A stretch of 64,000 nt of DNA from an uncultured Rhodospirillales bacterium (lineage in GTDB: Bacteria > Pseudomonadota > Alphaproteobacteria > Acetobacterales > Acetobacteraceae): the NCBI GenBank assembly GCA_903865895.1, contig CAIPLM010000385.1, positions 17,809 to 81,808 of the forward strand, written 5' to 3'. A program made the translations under genes and the position numbers. The notes under the pieces were generated by a model. It was not told the origin of the DNA. It was given only the letters and a program-made list of their open reading frames with translations, and did no database searches. This document shows positions 9,702 to 19,560 of this stretch, in pieces (within the stretch, counting starts at the first letter, position 1; the number at the start of each line of letters is the position of its first letter).

Positions 9702-9730
9702 ATGACAGTGAGATGACAGATCGATGACAG
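9702..9730 (-). promoter_or_regulatory. Pho box upstream of pstS
   Basis: Minus-strand CTGTCATCGATCTGTCATCTCACTGTCAT: three exact CTGTCAT repeats with 11-bp periodicity. Confidence 0.92.
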
Positions 9731-9733
9731 CGC

Positions 9734-10480
9734 TCAGGGCCGCACGCCCGGCGTCTCCATTGGCAGCCCCGCGCCGCGCAGGGCGAGCCAGGCTTCAAGC
9801 TCCAGCATCTCCGGCGCATCGGCCGCGAAGGGCTCGGCGCGCACCCCGGTGAGGCAGGCGCGGATTCGCCGCGCCAGCGAGCCGATGGTCTGCCATTCCA
9901 GCCGGTATTCCGGATAGGCATTGGCATGGCCCTCCGGGATGACGGCACCGCCCAACCGCGCGCCCGCCCGCGCCTCATGGCATTGCGCGCAGGAGAGGTT
10001 GAGCTGGCCCATGCGGGTGCGGAACAGCGCCTCGCCGCGGGCGATCACGCTCGCCATCGGCCCATCGGTCGCGATGCGTTGCGGCAGCCCGCGCGATTCC
10101 ACCCCGATCGCCGCGGCCAGCGCCAGCATCTCCGCCCCCTCGCGGGCCAGCTTCGGGGCGGATTGGTTGACGGCGCGGCAGAGATTGATCCGACCGGCGA
10201 GATCGACCGGCGCGCCGCTCGCCGGATCGGCCGCCGGATAGCGGGCGGCCACGCCGCGCATCGCCGCGATATCGCCATGGCAGCCGGCGCAGGCCTTCCC
10301 GCCCGGCGGCGGCGCCTGCCAGGCCGCGCGGCCCTGCTCCACCCAGAGAAAGCCGGGATTGGCGGTGTCGTCATCCTGCATGGCGCGCACCTGCGGCCCG
10401 GCATCCCAGTAGCCTGAGCGCGGCTGCGCCACCGCAGGGCCGGCGAACAACAGCAGCGCGAGCAGCGCCGCTGCTCTCAT
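9734..10480 (-). CDS. soxA: Sulfur oxidation c-type cytochrome SoxA (two CxxCH motifs)
   Basis: CAGCH and CAQCH heme sites, SoxA-like sequence, next to soxZ. Confidence 0.93.
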   Translation of the reverse strand: MRAAALLALLLFAGPAVAQPRSGYWDAGPQVRAMQDDDTANPGFLWVEQGRAAWQAPPPGGKACAGCHGDIAAMRGVAARYPAADPASGAPVDLAGRINLCRAVNQSAPKLAREGAEMLALAAAIGVESRGLPQRIATDGPMASVIARGEALFRTRMGQLNLSCAQCHEARAGARLGGAVIPEGHANAYPEYRLEWQTIGSLARRIRACLTGVRAEPFAADAPEMLELEAWLALRGAGLPMETPGVRP

Positions 10481-10797
10481 GTTACTGTAATCTCGATGCT
10501 TTCGAACTGGCTGGCCCCGAGATCATCCGTCCAGGTCATCACGATGACGCCGCTCTCCACCGCGCTGACGGAGAAGGTGAGGAAGGGGTTGGCGGCGATG
10601 GCGGGGAAGAATTCGGCGCGGAACACCTCCTCGCCGCCATAGGTGCAGACGAAGCGGTTGATGATCTCGCGCGGGATCGGCTTGCCCACGTCATCGCGGC
10701 GCTGGCCGCTTTCCATGGGGTGGGCGATGAGGATGCGGATATCGAACACCTCGCCGCGGCGGACGCTCTTGGGGGCATTGATGAGGGGGCGCGCCAT
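10477..10797 (-). CDS. soxZ: Thiosulfate oxidation carrier SoxZ
   Basis: IRILIAHPMESGQRRDDVGKPIPREIINRFVCTYGGEEVF is a SoxZ signature. Confidence 0.95.
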   Translation of the reverse strand: MARPLINAPKSVRRGEVFDIRILIAHPMESGQRRDDVGKPIPREIINRFVCTYGGEEVFRAEFFPAIAANPFLTFSVSAVESGVIVMTWTDDLGASQFESIEITVT

Positions 10798-10800
10798 GGC

Positions 10801-11241
10801 TCAGATCTCGTCGATGCAGGCGGCGAGGGTGACCAGCAGCTCGATGCTGTCGGTCCAGAATGTGCCATCCGCGCAGGCGGCCACCGCGATCACGGTTTGC
10901 GAAGTGGCAAGGCGAATGCGGGTGGAGAGCCCCGGCCTGCCGCTGCGGGGGCCGAAGAAGGCGTTGATCACGTTGGGATTCGGATTGCCCTCGGCGAAGA
11001 CATGGATGGAGCGGATGCGTTCCGCCTCGGACACCGCGTCCGGCACCGAGACCGTCATCGCCACCGCGTTGCCGTTCTCCACCAGCAGCGGGATATCGAG
11101 CTTGATCCGCCCCTGCCGCAGCTTGGCGCCGCCGGTCAGCGCCTGAATGGCGGCGGCCACCTCGGGCTTGGTCGCCCCCGCCCGGGCGGGGGGCAGGGCC
11201 AGCAGCGCGGCCCCGGCGAGCAGCATCCGGCGGTGCATCAC
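10801..11241 (-). CDS. soxY: Thiosulfate oxidation carrier SoxY with atypical C-terminus
   Basis: SoxY core (IHVFAEGNPNPNVINAFFGPRSGRPGLSTRIRLATSQTVIAVA), next to soxZ; ends ...VTLAACIDEI. Confidence 0.9.
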   Translation of the reverse strand: MMHRRMLLAGAALLALPPARAGATKPEVAAAIQALTGGAKLRQGRIKLDIPLLVENGNAVAMTVSVPDAVSEAERIRSIHVFAEGNPNPNVINAFFGPRSGRPGLSTRIRLATSQTVIAVAACADGTFWTDSIELLVTLAACIDEI

Positions 11242-11633
11242 TCCTCCTTTAGAGTCGCGAGAAAGGCGACGACATCCTCAATCGCCTGGTCGGACAGGAT
11301 TGGCTTGCCCTGGAACGCCCGGCCCGGCCGCAGCGCGCCGGCGGCGCGGCGGTAGGAGGGCATGATGCTCTCGGGGTTCGAGGCCGCCGGATCCACCAGG
11401 CGCATGCGGATCTCGCCCGGGGTGAGACGGGCGCCGACGCCGGCGAGATCGGGCGCGATGCTGCCATGCAGATGGCGGTCCGGGAAAGGGCCGGCATGGC
11501 ACAGAAGGCACAGGCCAAGCGGTCGGGTCGTGACGATCGCCCGGCCACGCACCGGCTCGCCCGGCACGGCGGTCAGCGGCACGTCCATCGTCTGAGCCGC
11601 AGCCGCCGAGGAAAGCGCCAGCGCCAGCATCAG
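11238..11633 (-). CDS. soxX: Sulfur oxidation c-type cytochrome SoxX
   Basis: Signal peptide MLALALSSAAAAQ, heme site CLLCH, ...SIMPSYRR; start moved from 11717. Confidence 0.85.
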   Translation of the reverse strand: MMLALALSSAAAAQTMDVPLTAVPGEPVRGRAIVTTRPLGLCLLCHAGPFPDRHLHGSIAPDLAGVGARLTPGEIRMRLVDPAASNPESIMPSYRRAAGALRPGRAFQGKPILSDQAIEDVVAFLATLKEE

Positions 11634-11634
11634 G

Positions 11635-12882
11635 CTAGCCGAAAGCTTCCGTGGTGATCGTCCTGAACCAGGACTCCGCATAGCGGGCTTCCTCCGCGCG
11701 GGTTTCGGGCGGCGCATCGAGCGGGCTGGTGCCGCCGGCGCCCTCGATGTCCGTCAGCACACCATTGGCGGGCCGATAGACCCCGGCGACCGAGATACCA
11801 TAATCCGGCGCCACGATGGAGTAGCAGGTGTTGATCAAACGCGGCTCGCCTGGCGTCCGCCCCGCCAGCAGATCGGCCACCGCCTGGGCGCACACCTTGG
11901 CCTGGGCATTGGCGGCGAAGGCCGATTTCGGCATGCCGCCGGCGATCGCAGCGTCGCCGATCACGTGGATGCCCGGTTGAAGGCGGCTCTCGAAGCTCAC
12001 CGGGTCGATCGGGCACCAGCCGGTGCGGTCGGCCACGTCCGAGACCAGGGCGATGGCGCCGGCCCGCTGCGGCGGGATGATGTTGGCGAGATCGGCTTTG
12101 TAGCTGGCGAACTCGGTTTTCACCGTGCCCGAGCCCGCGTCCACCTCCACCACCTTGCCGCCGCCGGACAGGCCGACCCATTCGAGGTTGGGATAGAGCG
12201 ACTTCCACGCGGCCTGGAACAGGCGCTGCTTGGAAAAGGCGTCCTTCGCATCGAGCACGATCAGCTTTGCGCGCGGCTTATGCGTCTTGAGGTAATGGGC
12301 GATCAGGCTGGCGCGCTCATAGGGGCCGGGCGGGCAGCGATAGGGGTTGCCCGGCACCGACATCACCACCGTGCCGCCATCGGGCACCGCCGCGAGGCGG
12401 TCGCGCAGCAGCAGGGTCTGCGGCCCGGCCTTCCAGGCATGCGGCATCACCCCGGCCGCGACGTCCGAATAGCCGGCGATGTCCTTGAAGCGGAGCTCGA
12501 TGCCCGGCGAAAGGATCAGCCGGTCGTACTGCACCGTGCCGCCATCGGCGAGGATGACGCGCCGCGCCGTGGCGTCGATATGGGTGGCGGCCTGGGCGAT
12601 CACCTTCACGCCATCGGCGGCGAGCGCACCATAGGTGAATTCCTGCGCCGCCATGTCGCGCAGCCCGGCGATCACCGCATTGCTGAAGGGGCAGGCGTGG
12701 TAGGTGGCGGACCGCTCGATCAGCGTCACCGCCACCTCCGGCGCGATCTGGCGCAACCGCCGCGCGGCGGAGGCGCCGCCGAAGCCGCCGCCCAGCACCA
12801 CCACCCGCGCCGGACCCTGGGCGCGGGCGATCGCCGGCAGTGCGAGGGCGGCCGCCAGAAGTCCGCGCCGTGTCGCCCTCAT
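11635..12882 (-). CDS. fccB: Flavocytochrome c sulfide dehydrogenase flavoprotein subunit
   Basis: VVVLGGGFGGASAARRL, YHACPFSN (FAD-linking Cys region), CPPGPYERAS, NTCYS; start MRATRRGLL at 12882 overlaps cytochrome stop. Confidence 0.92.
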   Translation of the reverse strand: MRATRRGLLAAALALPAIARAQGPARVVVLGGGFGGASAARRLRQIAPEVAVTLIERSATYHACPFSNAVIAGLRDMAAQEFTYGALAADGVKVIAQAATHIDATARRVILADGGTVQYDRLILSPGIELRFKDIAGYSDVAAGVMPHAWKAGPQTLLLRDRLAAVPDGGTVVMSVPGNPYRCPPGPYERASLIAHYLKTHKPRAKLIVLDAKDAFSKQRLFQAAWKSLYPNLEWVGLSGGGKVVEVDAGSGTVKTEFASYKADLANIIPPQRAGAIALVSDVADRTGWCPIDPVSFESRLQPGIHVIGDAAIAGGMPKSAFAANAQAKVCAQAVADLLAGRTPGEPRLINTCYSIVAPDYGISVAGVYRPANGVLTDIEGAGGTSPLDAPPETRAEEARYAESWFRTITTEAFG

Positions 12883-13151
12883 GACGGGTTGGCCCAGAAC
12901 GCGGCGATGGCGGTGATCTCGGCGTCCGAAAACCCCTTCATCAGCCGGTCCATCAGGGTTGCCTTGCGGCTGCCATCGCGAAAGCCGCGCATCGCCGCCG
13001 TCAGCTCCGTCGCCGGGCGGCCGGCGATCGGCGGAATGCCGCCCGCCACCACCGCGCCGTGGCAGCCCGAGCACGAACTCGCGCCGGGCGGCGGCCCCGC
13101 CGCGATGAGCAGCGGGGCAGCCAGCACGAGCACGGCGGCAGTCCGCATCAT
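12879..13151 (-). CDS. Small monoheme c-type cytochrome (FccA/c553-like)
   Basis: MMRTAAVLVLAAPLLIAAGPPPGASSCSGCHGAVV...; CxxCH; 90 aa; overlaps both neighbours by 4 nt. Confidence 0.85.
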   Translation of the reverse strand: MMRTAAVLVLAAPLLIAAGPPPGASSCSGCHGAVVAGGIPPIAGRPATELTAAMRGFRDGSRKATLMDRLMKGFSDAEITAIAAFWANPS

Positions 13152-15301
13152 GCCTTCTTGAGGTCGTGGTGCTTCAGCGGCAGGGAGCGCACCCGCTTGC
13201 CGGTGGCGGCGAAGATCGCGTTCAGCACCGCCGGGGCCGCCACCGCGATGGTCGGCTCGCCAACGCCGCCCCAGAAGCCGCCGGAGGCCACGATCACCGT
13301 CTCCACCTTCGGCATGTCGGCCATCCGCGCCACTTCGTAGCTGTCGAAGTTGGATTGCACGACGCGCCCGTTCTCGATGGTGCACTCGCTGTAGAGCGCT
13401 GCCGAGAGCCCGTAGGCGAAGGAGCCCTCCACCTGGGCGGCGATCTGGTCGGGGTTGACCGCGATGCCGCAATCAGTGGCCGCGACGATGCGATGGATCT
13501 TGAGTTCGCCCTTGGCCGATACCGAGACCTCCGCCACGGAGGCGGTGTAGCTGCCGAAGCCGGTGTACTGGCAGATGCCGCGGAAGACGCCCTTGGGCAG
13601 CGGCTTGTCGTAGCCGGCCTTGGCGCAGGCGGCGTTCAGCACCGCGAGCTGCTTGGGGTTCTTGGCCATCAACTGCCGGCGGAAGGCCAGCGGGTCCTTC
13701 CCGGCGGCGTGGGCCAGTTCGTCGATGAAGCACTCGAGATAGACCGCGTTCTGGTTGACGTTCACCCCGCGCCAGAAGCCCACCGGCACATGCGTGTTGC
13801 GCATGGCGTGATCGACCAGCAGGTTCGGGATCGCCAGATAGCCGAATTCGCTGGGGATCAACCCCTGGAACTGCACGGGATCGACGCCGTTTTCCATGCG
13901 GGAGGGCAGCAGATAGGCCAGGATCGACTGGCCGGAGATGCGCATGTGCAGCCCGGTCACATTGCCCTGGGCGTCAAGCCCGGCGGACATCTTGGCCTGG
14001 GTGATCGGCCGGTAATAGCCGTGCTCCATGTCCTCTTCGCGCGACCAGATCAGCTTGATCGGCTTGCCCGGCACCTGCTTGGCGATCAGCACGGCTTGCC
14101 GGACATAGTCCTGCTGGCCGCGCCGGCCGAAGCCGCCGCCGAGATGGTGCTTGTGCACCTTCACCTGCGAGAGCTTCACCCCGCCCGCCTCGGCGGCGGC
14201 GGCCAGCGAGGCGTCGCCGTTCTGCGAGCCGACCCAGATCTCAACGCCGTCGTCGCTCACCTTGGCGGTGCAGTTCTGCGGCTCCAGCGTGGCGTGGTTG
14301 AGGAAGGGGGTGGCGTAGACCGCCTCGACCTTCTTCGCCGCGCCGGCAATGGCGCCCGCCGCGTCACCGTATTTATGGCCGACGCCGGCCTGCGGGGCAT
14401 CGAGCCCTTCCTTGAGGAAGGCGGCGATGCTGGCCGAGGAGACCTTGGCGTTCGGCCCCTCGTCCCACTCGATCGGCATGGCGGCCAGCGCAGTCTTGGC
14501 CTGGTACCACTTATCGGCGACCACGGCGACCGAGACGTCATCCACCCTGAGCACGTGGCGCACGCCGGGCATCGCCTTGATCTTATCGGCGTTGAAGCTC
14601 TTGAGCTTGCCGCCGAACACCGGGCACTGCGCGATGGCGGCGTTCAGCATGTCCGGCAGCTTGACGTCGATCGCGTAGACCAGTCTGCCCGACAGCTTCT
14701 CCACCGTGTCGAGGCGCTTCACGCCCTTTCCGGCGATCTTCCACTCCGCCTGCGGCTTCAGCGCCGGATCGGCCGGCACCGGCAGCTTGGATGCCGCCTC
14801 GGCGACCTCGCCATAGCGCAGGCGGCGGCCCGAGGGCTTGTGGGTGATCACGCTGTCCGCGCTGCTGCACTCCGCCACCGGCACGTTCCATTTGGCGGCG
14901 GCGGCGGCGATCAGCATCGCCTTGGCGGCCGCGCCACCCTTCTGCACATAGGGAACCGAGGTGCGGATGCCGCGGCTGCCGCCGGTCGACATGTCGCCCC
15001 AGGCGCGGTTCTTGGCGAAGTTGATCTCGGGAGCGATGTACTCGGTCTTCACCTTGGACCATTTGCAGTCCAACTCCTCGGCGACGAGCTGCGCGAGTCC
15101 GGTGAGGGTGCCCTGGCCCATTTCGGAGCGGGCGATACGGATCACCACGGTGTCATCGGGGTGAATCACTGCCCAGATGCCGACCTCAACGCCGGCTGCG
15201 GCCGCATCGGCCGGAAAGGACCAGCTGAGCGACATGCCGCCGGCGGTGGCGGATGCGGTGGCGAGGAAGGCGCGGCGGCCCAGGTTTTCGATCTTGCCCA
15301 T
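13148..15301 (-). CDS. Molybdopterin-binding hydroxylase/aldehyde dehydrogenase large subunit (IorB-like)
   Basis: RRAFLATASATAGG leader, GGGFGRRGQQDYVRQAV, GFWRGVNVNQNAVYLECFIDELA, GVGEPTI motifs; start moved to 15301. Confidence 0.92.
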   Translation of the reverse strand: MGKIENLGRRAFLATASATAGGMSLSWSFPADAAAAGVEVGIWAVIHPDDTVVIRIARSEMGQGTLTGLAQLVAEELDCKWSKVKTEYIAPEINFAKNRAWGDMSTGGSRGIRTSVPYVQKGGAAAKAMLIAAAAAKWNVPVAECSSADSVITHKPSGRRLRYGEVAEAASKLPVPADPALKPQAEWKIAGKGVKRLDTVEKLSGRLVYAIDVKLPDMLNAAIAQCPVFGGKLKSFNADKIKAMPGVRHVLRVDDVSVAVVADKWYQAKTALAAMPIEWDEGPNAKVSSASIAAFLKEGLDAPQAGVGHKYGDAAGAIAGAAKKVEAVYATPFLNHATLEPQNCTAKVSDDGVEIWVGSQNGDASLAAAAEAGGVKLSQVKVHKHHLGGGFGRRGQQDYVRQAVLIAKQVPGKPIKLIWSREEDMEHGYYRPITQAKMSAGLDAQGNVTGLHMRISGQSILAYLLPSRMENGVDPVQFQGLIPSEFGYLAIPNLLVDHAMRNTHVPVGFWRGVNVNQNAVYLECFIDELAHAAGKDPLAFRRQLMAKNPKQLAVLNAACAKAGYDKPLPKGVFRGICQYTGFGSYTASVAEVSVSAKGELKIHRIVAATDCGIAVNPDQIAAQVEGSFAYGLSAALYSECTIENGRVVQSNFDSYEVARMADMPKVETVIVASGGFWGGVGEPTIAVAAPAVLNAIFAATGKRVRSLPLKHHDLKKA

Positions 15302-15314
15302 GATGCGTGCCCCC

Positions 15315-15773
15315 TCAGGCCTTGGCGCCGCGCGCGGCGGCATGAATGGCGGCGCGGATGCGCGGGTAGGTGCCGCAGCGGCAGATATTGGTGATGGCTT
15401 CGTCAATATCGGCGTCGGTGGGGTTAGGCTTGGCCTTCAGCAAAGCGGCGGCGGCCATGATCTGGCCGGACTGGCAGTAGCCGCATTGCGGCACCTCATG
15501 GTCGAGCCAGGCCTTCTGGATGCGATGGCTGAGCCCATCCGGCGACAGCGCCTCGATGGTGATGACCTTGGACTTGCCGAGCGTGCCGACCTGGATCTGG
15601 CAGGAGCGCATCACCGCGCCATCGACATGCACCGAACATGCGCCGCACTGCGCCACGCCGCAGCCGTATTTGGTGCCGGTCAGCCCGAGCCATTCGCGCA
15701 GCACCCACAGCAGGGGGGTCTCCGGATCGGCGTCCACCTGGTGTGAACGGCCGTTGATGTTGAGCGTGATCAT
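15315..15773 (-). CDS. (2Fe-2S)-binding small subunit (IorA-like)
   Basis: [15 protein letters not shown] and [10 protein letters not shown]...[13 protein letters not shown] double 2Fe-2S motifs; start moved to 15773. Confidence 0.95.
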   Translation of the reverse strand: MITLNINGRSHQVDADPETPLLWVLREWLGLTGTKYGCGVAQCGACSVHVDGAVMRSCQIQVGTLGKSKVITIEALSPDGLSHRIQKAWLDHEVPQCGYCQSGQIMAAAALLKAKPNPTDADIDEAITNICRCGTYPRIRAAIHAAARGAKA

Positions 15774-15917
15774 CTGCGTGGTCCCCCTGGTCGGCGTAAG
15801 CTGCCGGTACATTTGGGCGCAACGATGGGGCACAAGAGGGGGGGCGGCAAGAATGCCGCCGCGCCGGGCGGCCATGCCCGGGAATGCGAGAATAAATCGC
15901 GGGGTTGGCGCGTCAGT

Positions 15918-16844
15918 CTAAGTCGAGTCCCGCTCCGCACGCTCCCGCCGCAGCGCCGCGACCTCGAGGGCGAGGCGATAGACGTCCTGGCGCATCACCG
16001 TGAGTTCCTGGCGAAGCTCGGCCGAGAGGAAGCCGCGCAGCCGCCGGGCAAGCCGCACCAGCCTGCCGCCCTGTTGCGGCGCGGCGCCCGAGCCGAGCCG
16101 CAGCAGGGCGTTTTCGGCCCGCAGCTTGGCGATCTCGATCTCCTGCTGGCTGCGCTCGCTGCTGGCCAGGGTGAATCCGTCGAACACGTTGGGCGGCACG
16201 GTGAAATGGCGGGCCAGCCGGTCCCATCGCTCGGAGGCGATGTAGAAGCGGTTCAGTCCGTCGAACCACGCTTCCTTGTAGCCGGCCTCGGCCAGCAGCG
16301 GCCCGCAATCAGCGGCCGGGTCGGGCTTGCGCTGCAGCACCGTCACCTCGATGACGATGATCCAGGGCCGGAAGGCCTTGAAATCGCCGCCCGCCAGCAC
16401 CGATTTCTCGGCGCCCTCGACGTCGATCTTGAGGAAATGGATGGGCTCGCGCACATGCTCGCGGCAGATCGCCGAAAGGGTGGAGACCGTCACCGGCCGC
16501 TCGGTGATGCCCCTCCCATCCGCGCGGTGCCGGGCGGCGACGGCGGGGTCGAGCGTGGACAGCTCGGCATCGGCGCAGTCATAGAAGGTCATGGTGCCCG
16601 GCCGGTCGGACAGCGCGACATTGAGATTGATGTCGATGGCCCGGCTTGCAGCCAGGGAGGCGAATTCCTGCACCCGCGGCTCGATATTGATGCCGCGCCA
16701 ACCACGCTCATGGAAGGCGCGCGTCACCGAGTCGCGCACCGGATCGGCCGCCCCAACGTCAACCCAGAAGCCCGGCCCCTCGGCGCCGAGCGCCCGCCAC
16801 AGCATCACATCCTCGAAATTCTGCGCGTAGGACACGATGCCCAT
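15918..16844 (-). CDS. FkbM family methyltransferase
   Basis: FWVDVGAADPVRDSVTRAFHERGWRGINIEP...HFLKIDVEGAEKSVL; C-terminal coiled-coil-like extension. Confidence 0.88.
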   Translation of the reverse strand: MGIVSYAQNFEDVMLWRALGAEGPGFWVDVGAADPVRDSVTRAFHERGWRGINIEPRVQEFASLAASRAIDINLNVALSDRPGTMTFYDCADAELSTLDPAVAARHRADGRGITERPVTVSTLSAICREHVREPIHFLKIDVEGAEKSVLAGGDFKAFRPWIIVIEVTVLQRKPDPAADCGPLLAEAGYKEAWFDGLNRFYIASERWDRLARHFTVPPNVFDGFTLASSERSQQEIEIAKLRAENALLRLGSGAAPQQGGRLVRLARRLRGFLSAELRQELTVMRQDVYRLALEVAALRRERAERDST

Positions 16845-16929
16845 GCGGCCCTCCCTCTTCGTTGCCACCCAGCCCGCCCGATGGACGCAGCAGCATGACC
16901 GGTCTACACCGCCCCAGCGTTGAATGTAA

Positions 16930-17970
<1,041 letters not shown>

Positions 17971-17971
17971 G

Positions 17972-18901
17972 GTGCAGCCCGCCCGCATCCTGCTGACCGG
18001 CGCCTCCGGCTTTGTCGCCGGCCATCTGATTCCCCGGTTGCGCGCGGATTTTCCCGCCGCCGAGCTGATCCTGTGCGGCGAGGGCCATATCCCGCTCGAT
18101 ATCTCCGACGCCGCCGCCGTCCGAAGCGTGGTGCGGGACGCCCGGCCGGATGCCTGCATCCACCTCGCTGCCGTCTCAGCGGTCGCCGATGCGTGGGGCG
18201 ATCCGGCGCGGGCCTGGCAGGTTAATGTGATGGGCACGCTAGCGCTGGCAGAGGCGATTCGCGCCGATGCCCCTGATTGCCTGCTGCTGTTCGCCTCCTC
18301 GGCGGATATCTATGGCCGCTCCTTCACCGTCGGCCACGCGCTCGACGAGACTGCCGCCGCGGCACCTACGAACACCTATGCAGCCACGAAAGCGGCGGCC
18401 GATCTCGCTCTCGGCGCCATGGCCGCCGACGGGCTGCGGGTGATCCGCCTGCGCCCGTTCAACCACACCGGCGCCGGGCAGACCGCCAGCTTCGTGGTGC
18501 CGGCCTTCGCCGCCCAGGTTGCCGCCATCGCCGCCGGACGGCAGGAAGCGGTGCTCAAGGTCGGCAATCTCGACGCCTTCCGCGACTTCCTCGACGTGCG
18601 GGACGTCTGCGCCGCCTATGCCGCCTGCCTGGCGCAGGGCGATCGCCTCGCCCCCGGCACCATCCTCAACATCGCCTCCGGCACCCCGCGCCGCATCGGC
18701 GACGTGCTGGCGGACCTGCTGCGCATCGCCGGCGTGTCAGCCGAAATCGTGCTGGACCCCGCCCGTTTGCGCCCCTCCGACATCCCGCTCGCCGCCGGCA
18801 ATGCGGCCGCCGCCCATGCGGCGCTCGGCTGGGCGCCGTCGATCCCCTGGGCGACCACGCTGGCCGACGTGCTGGCGGATTGGCGCGCGCGGCTCGGTTA
18901 A
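17972..18901 (+). CDS. rmd: NAD-dependent epimerase/reductase, probable GDP-4-keto-6-deoxymannose reductase
   Basis: ILLTGASGFVAGHLIPRL...NTYAATKAAADLA...; immediately follows gmd; GTG start. Confidence 0.75.
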   Translation: MQPARILLTGASGFVAGHLIPRLRADFPAAELILCGEGHIPLDISDAAAVRSVVRDARPDACIHLAAVSAVADAWGDPARAWQVNVMGTLALAEAIRADAPDCLLLFASSADIYGRSFTVGHALDETAAAAPTNTYAATKAAADLALGAMAADGLRVIRLRPFNHTGAGQTASFVVPAFAAQVAAIAAGRQEAVLKVGNLDAFRDFLDVRDVCAAYAACLAQGDRLAPGTILNIASGTPRRIGDVLADLLRIAGVSAEIVLDPARLRPSDIPLAAGNAAAAHAALGWAPSIPWATTLADVLADWRARLG

Positions 18902-19455
18902 CCCGCCCGCAGCAGGGCGGCCAGCGCGCGCAGCCACTGCTCCGCCGGCATGTGCAGACCGTGGAACCCCGCGATCACCGCCGCGCCCAGCCCGAGCAGC
19001 GCCCAGGGCCGGAAATCGAACGGTTTCGGCCCGATCGCCATATGCAGCGCCAGGCTGCCGAGGAGGCCGATCGCCCCACCTGCCCAGGCATCCGGTATGC
19101 TGTGCTCGCCGAGCGCGAGGCGCGTGGCGCCGACGGCCACGCCGAAGAGCACGGCCAGCGGCAGCCCCAGCACCCGCGCCCAGCGGCGTGGCAGCAGCAG
19201 CATCGCCAGCCCGCCATAAACCAGCGGCGCCGAGGCGGTATGCCCGCTCGGGCTCAGCAGCAGCGGCAGCGACTCCGGCGGCCCCCAGACGAACACCATC
19301 ACCTTCCCCAGCCCCACCGCCCCGAGCGTGGCGGCGGTGACGATAAGCCACGCCAGCGTCGCGCGCGGCCAGCCGCCGAACCACAGGCCGAGCGCCGTCG
19401 TCACCACAAGCGGCAGGATCACGGCCTGATCGGCGAAATCGGTGAGAAACCTCAT
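18898..19455 (-). CDS. PAP2-family phosphatase
   Basis: PSGHTASAPLVYGG and GEHSIPDAWAGGAIG motifs; multi-TM; convergent 4-nt overlap with upstream + gene. Confidence 0.85.
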   Translation of the reverse strand: MRFLTDFADQAVILPLVVTTALGLWFGGWPRATLAWLIVTAATLGAVGLGKVMVFVWGPPESLPLLLSPSGHTASAPLVYGGLAMLLLPRRWARVLGLPLAVLFGVAVGATRLALGEHSIPDAWAGGAIGLLGSLALHMAIGPKPFDFRPWALLGLGAAVIAGFHGLHMPAEQWLRALAALLRAG

Positions 19456-19560
19456 GCGCCCGCATACACCGCAGGAACGGCCCAGGGCCACCACCCCCCG
19501 GTTGCGCCCCATCCGCCGCCGCCGATACCTTGCGTGCGGCAAGACGGGAAGGAAACACCG

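Noticed and set aside
8084-9727. 547-aa plus-strand ORF
   Set aside because: Antisense shadow of pstC/pstS.
11965-13161. 398-aa plus-strand ORF
   Set aside because: Antisense to fccB and cytochrome c.
13166-15394. 742-aa plus-strand ORF
   Set aside because: Antisense to the Moco and 2Fe-2S subunits, which have clear family motifs; His/Gly/Arg-rich low-complexity composition typical of GC-rich antisense frames.
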